Of a stretch of DNA of 21,041 nt, positions 7,656 through 16,496 are shown piece by piece. The position numbers and the translations under genes were made by a program. Under the pieces are notes generated by a model. The model made no database searches, was not told the origin of the DNA, and was given only the letters and a program-made list of their open reading frames with translations. Source of the stretch: Haplomitrium mnioides (Eukaryota; Marchantiophyta; Haplomitriopsida; Calobryales); NCBI GenBank assembly GCA_049999725.1, contig JBNGIS010023478.1, positions 41,724-62,764 of the forward strand, given 5' to 3'. Within the stretch, counting starts at the first letter, position 1; each line of letters opens with the position of its first letter.

Positions 7656-8248
7656 AATCAAGAAGCGATGGTTTAAGTAATGGAGCAATGACTTGAACAT
7701 ATTTCATGCCTTTTGGAAGGAAGAATGAAATAAAGAGCAACTTTTTGAGAAGAAAATAGGTATGAGCAAATCATATGATGGGAGGATGGTTTGTGGTACA
7801 TCTGAGAGCTTCATATTTGATTATGAGCAATATTTTGAAGCCACCAACATTAGAAAAAATGGTTGACAAATTTTATTTGCGGCAAGTGAATTAGAAGAAG
7901 TTGCTAAGACTTGGTGGAGATATCAAGTAGAACAAGCACAACATGGATTTATTGCTCTTATTGTTTCTTGGTGTAAGCTCCAAAAAGTGGTGATTTCAAG
8001 ATTTAGGGTTATAAATGCTTCAAAAGTAGCAAGAGATCGATTGGCCAAATTGAAACAACTTGGTACAATGAGAAGCTATATTACACACTTTCAGGATATA
8101 TTTATGCAAATTCTAGATATAAGAGAAGAAGAAGCACTAAACTACTTTGTTCTGGGATTAAAAATTCACACGAGAATAGAAGCTACTATGAGAGAGCCTA
8201 CTTAATTAGAAGAAGCAATGCGTATGGAGGAGAGACATCACTCATTAC
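7656..8248 (+). pseudogene. gag: Gag capsid fragment of element B
   Basis: Plus-strand readings give YDGRMVCGTSESFIFDYEQY, FEATNIRKNG, a stop, ASELEEVAKTWWRYQVEQAQ, HGFIALIVSW, VVISRFRVINASKVARDRLA, KLKQLGTMRSYITHFQDIFM and RIEATMREPT, a stop, LEEAMRM. This is the Ty3/gypsy capsid core (WWRYQ, RFR, KQLGTMRSYI). The start codon region is deleted and the gag end is joined directly to RNase H text at about 8240. The zinc knuckle is absent. Confidence 0.84.
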
Positions 8249-8735
8249 AAGGATGTGGTGTCTTCTCATCCAGTTCTACAACCGTATAATCCAAAGGCAC
8301 ATTGTATAGTTGATTTTGATGCCTCTAATTTTGCTATTGGAGTAGTGTTGCAATAAGAGTTTGAGGATGGACTTCATCTGATTGCCTTCATGTCACATCG
8401 GCTAAATCCAACGGAGAGAAATTATTCTGTAAGGGATAGAGAGCAATTGGCAATGGTTTATGCTACCAAATTTTGGACATACTATCTTTTAGAAAAGCAT
8501 GTACTTATGCGCACCAATCACAAGTCTTTGGTGCATTCAACTCACTTGGAAAATATGACCAGTTGTCATCGTTGATGGGAAGATTAGCTAGAACTCTTTG
8601 ATATCAAGTTGGATTACAAGCCAAAAAAGTCCCATACTATTTTTGATGCATTGTCATAAAGACCCAATCATTGTCTCAATACATTGGAGGTTGCAAATGT
8701 TAGTATATTGCATCCTAATGAAGCAACCAATGATA
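8249..8735 (+). pseudogene. pol: RNase H of element B, abutting gag through a deletion
   Basis: The reading gives VVSSHPVLQPYNPKAHCIVD and FDASNFAIGVVLQ, a stop, EFEDGLHLIAFMSHRLNPTE, RNYSVRDREQLAMVYATKFW, TYYLLEKHVLMRTNHKSLVH and DIKLDYKPKKSHTIFDALS, followed by a stop. These are the expected RNase H blocks. Most changes are single-base stops. The upstream protease and RT, present in A and C, are missing here, so the RNase H start is fused to the tail of gag. Confidence 0.83.
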
Positions 8736-9912
8736 GCTTTTGACAAAAGTTATATGAAGATGCCTTCTTTAATCTTATTAAGGCGCATTTGGCGGTCAAA
8801 GATAGTGAGTATCATGTCTTTTCCATTCGAGATGGCGTTCTCTATTAAGGACATCAAATATATGTTCCACAAGATGACGCATTGCAAATAGCCTATTTAC
8901 AAGAGGCACATGACATTTCAATCTCTGGGCATCTTGGGGTCGACAAGACTATGGAGTTGCTTCAACACACTTGGTGGTGGCCAAACCTAGCTCAAGATAT
9001 TCATGGTTTTGTTTATTCTTGTGAGAGTTGTCAATGAAACAAGGCTTCAAATCAAAAACCGGCTGGTCTTCATCAACCATTACTGATTCCTACTACTCGG
9101 TGGAAACATGTAAGCTTAAATCTACTTACTTTCCTTCCAATCACGCCTTGTGGGTTTAATGCCATTGTGGTGTTTGTGGATAAGCTAAGCAAACAAATTC
9201 ATCTAGTATGGATAGTGGATACGATGGATGCTCTACAATTGGCAAAGATTTACTTTGATCAAGTCTTTCGATATCATGGTATGCCAAAGGTATTAATATC
9301 TGATAGAGATCCATGATTTATTGGAAAGTTCTGGCAAGAGTTGTTCAATCTTTTGGGTACCAAACTCTCTATGTCTATTGCTTATCATTCTCAAACAGAT
9401 GGGCAAACGGAGTGCGCTAATCGCATTGTGAAGGATATGCTTTGCGCATTCATCATACCGATTGGGATAGTTTCTTGCCGGATGTGGAGTTTGCCTACAA
9501 CAACTCCAAACAAGCAAGTACTGGGTTTTCTCCTTTCTTTTTTAATTTGGGTCAACATCCTCTTGTTCTCGATGGTTTGCTTTCTCCTTCTTCTTCTAAT
9601 ATTCTAAGTCTTTCTACCTTTTTGTCTTGTTTATCTTCTTCCTTGCAAGATGCTCACAACTATATTAGTGTTGCTCAAAATTGGAAAAAACAATATGCTG
9701 ATAGCCGTTGTTGTGATTGCTCTTTTGTTTTAGATGACCAAGTTCGGTTATCTACTTACAATCTCCCATTGTCTTTAGACACTCAAGTCCATAAGTTATC
9801 TTCTACTTGGATTGATCCTTTCTTTCTTTTTTCTCACGTTATTTCTCTCGTTGCTTACAAACTTGACTTTCCTCTTCATATGAAGGGTCAACATGTGTTT
9901 CATGTCTCTTAA
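8736..9912 (+). pseudogene. pol: Integrase of element B
   Basis: The N-terminal HHCC finger is visible: HDISISGHLGVDKT and CESCQ followed by a TGA where paralogues have a codon. The core contains VFVDKLSKQIH, VLISDRDP (then TGA) FIGKFWQELFN and YHSQTDGQTECANRIVKDML. The first catalytic Asp of the SLDL block is Asn (VSLNLLTFLP); the second Asp and the Glu are kept. A frameshift lies near 9440, after which HHTDWDSFLPDVEFAYNNSK continues into the C-terminal part: DDQVRLSTYNLPLSLDTQVH, WIDPFFLF (GPF-type motif with Asp for Gly) and HVFHVS, then TAA in place of Gln before LKPF. The enzyme joins element cDNA to host chromatin; this copy is dead. Confidence 0.87.
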
Positions 9913-10190
9913 CTTAAGCCTTTTGTTCCTAGTTCATCTTCTTTTCCAAATCGTGTTCAACTTCCCCCTCCGGCTATTGTTCTTGATGATCATGAAGAAT
10001 TTGAGATGGACTGCATTTTGGCAAAAAGAGTTAACAAGCGAAGGCGGGATCTACAAGCTCAATACAAGGTTGTGTGGAAAGGCTATTCACTTCATGATGA
10101 TACTTGGGAACCTTCTTCAAATCCTGAGAATGCTCAAGAGGCTATTCAAATAAAAGTTGCGGCAATAACAAGGACGTTATCAATTAGAAG
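9913..10190 (+). pseudogene. Chromodomain at the C-terminus of element B integrase
   Basis: After LKPFVPSSSSFPNRVQLPPP comes IVLDDHEEFEMDCILAKRVN, a basic KRRRD stretch, then YKVVWKGYSLHDDTWEP and SSNPENAQEAI. This is a textbook chromodomain (WKGY...DTWEP...NAQE.I) and defines the family as a chromovirus. The domain itself has no stop. Chromodomains of such integrases bind methylated histone H3 and steer insertion into heterochromatin. This fits the nested layout, though targeting here is inference. The frame runs into the 3' LTR start. Confidence 0.9.
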
Positions 10191-10193
10191 GCA

Positions 10194-10583
10194 AGGATTA
10201 GTACAAAACATAAGATTGTACTATTTATAAAAAAATAGAGAGGAGTGAAGGAAGTGGTAGAGAGTCACTTTTAAGGTTGAGATAAGATTACTTGCCTTTG
10301 AAGTCACTTTTAGTTTAAAATCACTTTTAGGGTTGAGATTAGAAGTGATTTGTAAGTGAAGAAAGAGGGATGACACCATCTTCTTTTGTATAAATAGAAG
10401 GGCTTCTTAGCCCCACTTCTCATTTTGGAGTTCCTCTCGAATCACTTGGGTTCTTTGGTTGCTTGGCTTTTGCTTGCACTCTTGGTCTTAGCTTGGGTCT
10501 TGAGTTGCTTTTGGTTGAAGAACTCTATTAGAGTTCACTATGAGTTCTTACTCATTTGTATTTGGTCCTTGAGTTATTTTACA
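10194..10583 (+). repeat. 3' LTR of element B (about 390 bp)
   Basis: It starts at decayed text (AGGATTAG aligned to TGTAATAG of the 5' LTR) and ends TTTTACA at 10583, followed by the AAGGT duplication. TATAAATAG is at 10389-10397 and the inverted repeat GAACTCTATTAGAGTTC at 10520-10536. A purine-rich stretch AGAAGGCAAGGA just before it (about 10186-10197) may be the remnant of the polypurine tract. Confidence 0.87.
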
Positions 10584-10588
10584 AAGGT
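10584..10588. repeat. Right copy of target-site duplication of element B (AAGGT)
   Basis: AAGGT follows the 3' LTR end TTTTACA directly and matches 7301-7305. The sequence after it (GTTTTGAATTCTTGTCAAGC) is colinear with element A near 3165-3185. Confidence 0.92.
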
Positions 10589-10719
10589 GTTTTGAATTCT
10601 TGTCAAGCTTTTATTTCCATTGGAGCTAATCAAGCTCTTAGTAAACCGCTCGAATGTTTTTACTAAGGTCTGTTGTTTTCGTGGTTTTCATCTTCAACAG
10701 TTGCTACTTGAACAAGAAC

Positions 10720-11550
10720 ATGTGATTGACCTTGGCGACGTAGGCAATTTGCAATCATATGGCTAAGTTGACAACAATAGAAAACATCCTCCACTTTGGC
10801 ATAGGCGCTCATGCTCTACATTGGTGAGTGCCACTCTTTGTGCCGCATCAATCTCTATAGGTACAACCTCATTTGGTGGGATACAAACATTTGATAAGGC
10901 TTGTTGTAGACTTTGCCTAGCTTTGGTAGACGCTAACAGTGAGTCGTATTGTTCAGCCATGCGCATTGCTTCTTCCAGTTGAGAGGGCTCTTTCAGTGTT
11001 GCTTCCACTCTAGTACGAGGCTTCAATCCTCAAACAAAGCAATCTAAAGCTTTGTTGCCGCCCATATTAGGAATTTGCATAATAATATTTTGAAATTGTG
11101 TGACATAGCTTCTCAATGTACCAAGTTGCTTCAATTCTACCAATTGATCTCTTGCCACCTTTGTAGCATTCATAATCCTAAATCTTAAATTCACCATGTT
11201 TTTGAATTCTTTCCTAAAAGAAATTGGAGCAACAAATCCATGTTGAGCTTTCTCTATTTGATATCTCCACAAAGTTTTTGCAACTCCTTCCAATTGACTT
11301 GTAACTAATAGAATTCTTTGATCACTTCTCTAATGTTTGTAGCCTCAAAATATTGCTTGCAATCGAACAAGAAATTCTTAGATGCACCAAGAATTGTCTT
11401 CTTATCATATTTTTTGGTTTGGGAAACAAATATAACTTTGTTTTTCTTGAAAATGTGCTTTTTTCCCCCCTTTTCCTTTGAACATCCAAAAGGCATGAAA
11501 GGTGTTCAATTTGTTGTTGCATTCTTAAATCATCGCTTCTTGATTCTCCA
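10720..11550 (-). pseudogene. gag: Gag and zinc knuckle of element C (frameshifted)
   Basis: The minus-strand pieces in order are MQQQIEHLSCLLDVQRKRGE near 11522; SKNFLFDCKQYFEATNIRE; WRYQIEKAQHGFVAPISF; EFKNMVNLRFRIMNATKVAR; DQLVELKQLGTLRSYVTQFQ; RVEATLKEPSQLEEAMRMAE; and VPIEIDAAQRVALTNVEHER. The knuckle follows as SGGCF, then after a one-base slip YCCQLSHMIANC, so the Cys-Cys-His-Cys ligands are all still present, split by a frameshift at about 10775. At least three frame changes are needed across gag. Element A has lost the His and last Cys of the same knuckle. Confidence 0.83.
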
Positions 11551-11576
11551 TTTAACTCTCCACCAAAAGAACCGTG

Positions 11577-11588
11577 GCTTTGATATAC
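11577..11588 (-). promoter_or_regulatory. Decayed primer-binding site of element C
   Basis: The plus strand reads GCTTTGATATAC where an intact initiator tRNA-Met PBS would read GCTCTGATACCA. Position and one-base spacing to the LTR match A and D. The mismatches fit the greater age of C. Confidence 0.65.
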
Positions 11589-11589
11589 A

Positions 11590-12025
11590 TGTAAAAGATC
11601 TCAAAGACCAACTTCCAAATAAATAGCAACTCCAAGATAACTATAATAGAGTTGTGCAACTCAAGGTCAATAAGCAAGCGAAAGCCAAGAGCTCAAGCCA
11701 AAGCCAAGCAACCAAAGAGCCAAACTAAATTGAGAGGAACTTGAGAATGAGGAGTGGGGCTATGAATCCCTTCTATTTAGACAAGAGAAGAAGGTTTCAT
11801 CCCTCTTTCTTCACTTACAAGTCACTTTCAATTTCAACCCTACAAGTGATTACTTACAAGTCACCTCCAATTTCAACCCTAAAAGTAACTTATACCACTT
11901 TACTTAAAGTTTTCAAAAGCAAGCAACTTTAAAATGATTTCAACCCTAAAAGTGGCCCTTTACCACTTTTTTTACTCCTCTTTATTTTCTTATAAATAAC
12001 ACAACATCATGCTTGTACTATTACA
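11590..12025 (-). repeat. 5' LTR of element C (436 bp)
   Basis: The element strand starts TGTAATAGTACAAGC (from 12025) and ends CTTTTACA (11590). It aligns with the LTRs of A and B. The TATA box is mutated to TCTAAATAG (11781-11773). The U3 holds two clear tandem units of about 39 bases starting at 11813 and 11852 with the core ACTTACAAGTCAC...AATTTCAACCCTA, and a third partial one near 11933. CACAA (12026-12030) is the predicted target duplication; its partner lies outside the window. Confidence 0.87.
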
Positions 12026-12854
12026 CACAACTTTTTTCAAAATATAGATATTTTCATTCTTGAACTATGCATTTTATATTCTACTTGTTCTTTGGAATTG
12101 CAAGTACACCAAATTGAATTTTGCAATGATGCAATTTGGCTCTTTAATTGGCACCTATTAGAGATGATAGCGCAACTCTACTAATTTTTTTGATTATTTT
12201 TCTAAGAAGTAACTGCTACTTGTTTTGTCTATCACACTTCCAATCACTTTAGCCCAAGGCTATTAAGAGGCCTAACACCTCTTATTGTATTAAGTTTGAT
12301 TATGTAGCTTTCTAGCTAAGTCATGGATGTTTTTCTTATGTTGGGTAAAGTTGTTTTGACCAATTAATTGCCAATAGCTCACTTTAGAGTGATCTAACTC
12401 CAGAAGAGTCGATACTTTAGTACTATTATTGTTGCAAATTGATGGTTGCAAATTGTAATTGTAGTGTTGGTTGAGCTATTGATCAATTCCAACACAAGTG
12501 AATAGACAACATTGTAGTGTAACATTAAGAGGTAAGAGAGTACTCCCATCTTAGATGTTTTTATATTTGAGTGGAAAAAAATGAAATGTTAGGCTAATGT
12601 AGACATCTCAAAGCTAGTCCATACTAAAATAAGGTAGTGAAGCCTATACTTGCAAAAATGGCAATTGAAATAATAATAACTTATATACAAAACAATCAAC
12701 TAGCACATATTGTTGCAATATTTGCAATAAGAGACAACTAACTTTAAACAATTTATATTACAGCAAAGTATAAAAAGGTTTGAAAAGAGATGGTTGCTAA
12801 AATCCATGCATTAAATGAAACATGCAAGCCAAATAGTGTTATTGCAAGAGTAAA
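12026..12854. other. AT-rich intergenic stretch, no gene seen
   Basis: This is flank into which element C inserted. It has no ORF of note and no recognisable repeat family. A short direct repeat of TTGCAAATTG occurs around 12433-12455. Confidence 0.6.
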
Positions 12855-13485
12855 CTAGAAGTAAGTATAATCTCTACTACCAATTGTAGAGTTTGCATAC
12901 AACATTTTCAAACAAGCAAGCAATTGTTTCTCATCATTTTTCTTTAGCTATAGTCAACACTCTCGTGTACTAGAGAGCCTATTGTCTTGTCACTCTTCTA
13001 TTATTCTTCTTAGTTTTTTTATTTGCAAGAAGCTTGCAACCATATTACTGCTGCTCAAAACTTACAAAAACAGTATACATATCAACATTGTTATGACTTT
13101 CTTTTGCTAGTGATTAAGTTTTTTTTATTGACTCATAATCTTCCTTTATCATTAGACACCTAAGTATGTAAGTTATCTTGTTCTTGCATTGGCTCTTTTT
13201 TTCATTACTAACTTTTTTCTCTTATTGTTTATAGACTTCATCTTCCACCAAAAGTTAAGATTCATCATGTCTTTTATGTCTTTAAATTAAAACCTTTTTG
13301 TTTCCAGCCATACTTTCTTCTTGGTTGTATGCAACTCCTCTTCCATCAATGGTTATTGACAACCAAGAAGAGCATAAAGTAAATTGTGTTTGGTAGAATG
13401 TTATCAAGCAAGGTTATAAAGAGTCAGATCATGACAAAGCTCTTTCAAAATGTCATGAACTCTATGACACTTGTTTCGGTTACAG
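12855..13485 (+). pseudogene. Element E: lone integrase C-terminus and chromodomain fragment
   Basis: Plus-strand text parallels element B 9460-10110 with heavy decay. It begins near the block VEFAYN.(x)KQAS, passes ITAAQNLQKQYTYQHCYDF, NLPLSLDT, a stop, VCKLS, HHVFYVFKLKPF, then SMVIDNQEEHKVNCVW and a degenerate chromodomain end KCHELYDTCF where the family has a Trp-containing K.W...DDTW. Two tryptophans appear as Cys. No LTR is seen on either side and nothing upstream of about 12855 aligns, so this is a truncated 3' remnant, separate from the nest. Confidence 0.78.
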
Positions 13486-15659
13486 CTAGAGTTGGGTGTG
13501 TTATGTTGTGTTATGGTCTGGTCTTGCTCTAACCCCAAACCTGAACTATGTACTAGGCTGGGAAAGGGGGAGGGATGCCCAACATAGCACTATTTGTTTT
13601 GGATGAAGGAAGAATTGAACATAAAACACACATGCAGTTATGGATTGACAACATGAGAAGATGAGAAGAAATTCTAAAATGAAAGGGGAAGGGGATTAAA
13701 ACAAAGTTTAGGTTTCCAAGGGTTTCTTCTAGCCATGTTCTAACTAAGCAAAGCAAAAATAACAAGGTTGGGCAGGCTAGGCAATTATAATTGGGAGAAA
13801 ACCTGCATTGAAAATTGGATGCAATTTGGGTATAATGTGTACAAGAATTTAGAAACCTAGAAATAGAGAAATTACTCACACATAACTATGCATGAATATA
13901 AGAGTGAGAAAGATTCAAGGCATACAAAGCAAAGTAGAGGCAGCTGAAGGTCAATCATTCAACTTTATAATCAATGTTCCTTCTTCACAACAAATATCAA
14001 ATGCAAAATTATGAGAGCTTCCACAACAACATGGAATCTTGTGAAATTGTCATAATTTCATAAAATCAAAAGTACAAACTCACTTAATGAACTGTGTATT
14101 TTTCACCCTATGGAGTCAAATACAAAGTTCAAACCTTTTGCCTCATCATGTATAGCAATGACCAACTACTGTAACTTCTTCTTGATGGTGCCATCAATTC
14201 GTGACAACAAGTCTTGATCCTAGATTGTCATACTGAGTTTCTGCCACTCTTCAATGGTAATGAGAAAACTCAGTCACAATGACGCCTTGCACTTGACCCA
14301 TCTTCTTCTCTTTCACTCAGAGTCAATAGAAGAATAACACAACATTAACTAACTATAGAACACAACTTTGCACACAAACTATAAGAGGAAGATCAGACCT
14401 TTTTTTCTTAGGTTGGTCACCTTTTTTTGGATCCTTTTTTTTCCTGTAGCTTACTACATACTCACACACATGCAGCCATAGCCTTGATTGGTGTTTTTAA
14501 TTGAGATCACATTTTTCCAAGGCTAGGTGCTGCAAACAAAAAACAACAACAAGTCATGTGCACAAAAAACACAAGTAATATGTCTTCTTCCAAACCTTCT
14601 CTCTGCCACTACAAATGCAATCAGCTTTCTCTCCAAACATTCTTCTACTCAGAACCTCCTTCCTTGCTCCTCATGTTGCTCTCCTACTGCTTGACAAGTT
14701 TTCAAGGCTCCTTCTTATAAATGACTTCTCTACAGCCCTCACCAGCCTTGCTTTGATGAAGGCATGCACCTTCTCAACACAAGATGTGCATTGACTCGCT
14801 CTACTTGAATGTTGAATCCATGATAGCTTCTCAAAGAATATACTTCAACAAACGATCCTCCACTTCTTGCTTCCTATATTTTTCAATGCTTGATATAGGT
14901 ATATGTTGCCAAGAATGTGCCATAAAGGGAACTCTATCTTCAAACAACCGCTACTTTGAACCAAGAACAAGCTACTTAAAACATGAACTCTTCTTTTCGA
15001 AAAAAAACTTTGTTTTGAAGCTCAAAAAATAGAGAAAACAAGGTTATTTTCAAAATCAAAAAATTTACGTGAGCTTTTGTGCTTAAATTTTTGCCATTTT
15101 AACAAGCTTGATAGAGCAGGAAGCAATTTCACTATGAAAAAATGAGTGATGTTTTTTTTTTATAAAAATATTGGAAATCTTGAAATTGATGAAAAGTATA
15201 AAAATTATGGTTTGTTTTCACAAAAAACTTGCACTTTTCATTAACTACATTTTGAAGCCCAAAAATTGAAACATACATCAGAATAAGTTATTTGAAAATA
15301 AATTTGGTTGCACAACCTCTATGCGTATATAGACATGGTACCACTAAGAGCCTATTTTTTGACAAAAAAAAATAGAAAACTTGAGGAAAAGCCTAAGCAG
15401 ACCACAATTCAAAGGAATGAGTTTGGATTCCTAAGGCTTAAAACTAACAAAACCAAACCTTACATGGATTTCAGAACTCTATTTTGAAGTCAAAGTAAGA
15501 AATAAGCTTTCCTTTGTAGTTCAAAATCCTTGTGCGTAAAGGGTAAAGTGGTCATGTTTTAGAAGGCTTCAACAATTCAGAATCTTTTAGAATTCAAAGA
15601 TTCACTTGCACAAAGGAAGTATAGTTTAAAACCAAAAGGCTGATGGGTTTAGAGATTAC
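13486..15659. other. Low-density AT-rich region, no convincing gene
   Basis: Frames are short and show no domain. The longest minus-strand reading (13879-13553, 108 codons) is rich in Leu, Ser, Cys and Phe with no recognisable motif. Poly-A/T runs are common between 14990 and 15400. One decayed coding-like stretch at 14105-14265 is listed separately. Confidence 0.55.
14105..14265 (-). pseudogene. Unidentified decayed coding-like stretch
   Basis: One minus-strand frame reads IEEWQKLSMTI, stop, DQDLLSRIDGTIKKKLQ, stop, LVIAIHDEAKGLNFVFDSIG, stop. The composition is balanced and helical-looking, and two of the three internal stops are TAG, one C-to-T step from CAG, as expected of a methylated decaying exon. 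I do not recognise the family. It could be chance. Confidence 0.25.
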
Positions 15660-16156
15660 TTCAGCGTCTAAGTAGACAACGAGCTCTGAGATTTGGACGA
15701 GAGTCTTCCAAACAAAAGGTTTCGAGTTCCCAAATAGAGTTTTTGAGCGGTTTAGAATCTAAGTTCTACACAGTAGTCTTTGTATGTACAAGGTTCAAGG
15801 TTTTGTATCACAGTCTATGTGTGTGGAAGGCTTCGACTTCCACACCAAAGTCTATGCGCACATAAGAATCCAAGTTCAACATCTTAGCACTCAACAACAA
15901 AGACTATTTTAAGTTCTACAACAAAGTCTATATGTGCATGAGGTTTTGACTTGTGTATCAAAGTCTATGTGTGCATAGGGTTTAGACTTTTAGATCCAAG
16001 TCTAGATGCATTTAAGGTTCTGTTTTCCACAATGAACTTTAGGCACATTTACGATTCCATTTTTTGAATGGAGTCTAAGAGTAAAAGTGGTACAAAGCTC
16101 TACATCAAAGTCAGAACGCGCTAAAGGTTTCAAGTTTTACATCAAAGTCCATGTTA
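15660..16156. repeat. 37-bp minisatellite, about 13 degenerate units
   Basis: Unit starts fall at 15771, 15809, 15846, (about 15884), 15922, 15959, 15996, 16033, 16069, 16106 and 16143. Spacing is 36-38 bases throughout, with weaker units back to about 15660. A typical unit begins CAAAGTCTATGTGTGCATAG and ends with a pyrimidine-rich tail such as GACTTTTAGAT. Because 37 is not a multiple of three, it is not a peptide repeat. There are no unique spacers, so it is not a CRISPR-like array. Confidence 0.85.
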
Positions 16157-16496
16157 ACAAATAATTAAGTAGTTGATTTGGGCAGACGCTTCAGCAATAC
16201 CAAAAATCAGTTCCACAATATTAAATTCTTCTAGAAAACAATATAGAAGGAAAGAATATAATTATACTTTGGATCAAAAAACATTTCACAAACCAAATCA
16301 AGATTATGATTAAATGTTTAAGTTTCATTCGAATCTGATGAAAATGAACTTGGAATATTTTACATTAAAAGTTCAAGGTGACATATAAATTCAAGAAATT
16401 TCTTAAATAAAATTCTTAAGTATTTTATAAAATAACAAACTTAAATTACAACATAGTTTGCAGGTATACAATAAAAAATGAGGTTTCTAAACAGCT
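16157..16496. other. AT-rich spacer, nothing recognised
   Basis: It separates the 37-bp array from the end of the DUF7869-like pseudogene. No gene or repeat was seen; it would contain the pseudogene's 3' untranslated region if one exists. Confidence 0.5.

Larger units (their letters stand above)
7306..10583 (+). mobile_element. Element B: plus-strand, internally deleted chromovirus nested in C
   Basis: It has two LTRs (7306-7655 truncated, and about 10194-10583), a 5-bp duplication AAGGT on both sides, a gag fragment, then RNase H, integrase and chromodomain. Compared with A and C it lacks the end of its 5' LTR, the PBS and the gag start (deletion at about 7655). It also lacks the zinc knuckle, protease and reverse transcriptase (deletion at about 8235-8250). 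By eye the two LTRs are close to 90 per cent identical, so the insertion is not recent. Many stops make it non-functional. It is in the opposite orientation to A, C and D. Confidence 0.92.
10589..11589 (-). mobile_element. Element C, proximal body (gag to start of protease region)
   Basis: This is the minus-strand continuation of element C on the other side of the B insertion. It runs from PBS (about 11588) through gag and zinc knuckle to the protease lead-in at 10589. It aligns with element A 4156-3165 in the same order. Confidence 0.87.

Noticed and set aside
13553-13879. 108-codon minus-strand frame
   Set aside because: It is rich in Ser, Cys, Leu and Phe with no motif, no promoter or splice context and no paralogue in the window. 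It is probably a chance frame.
14784-15032. 82-codon plus-strand frame
   Set aside because: It ends in Lys- and Phe-rich low-complexity sequence with no motif or context. It is treated as a chance frame.
15660-16156. Regular 37-bp repeats as a CRISPR array
   Set aside because: Units are directly adjacent without unique spacers, units are diverged, and the window is plant nuclear DNA.
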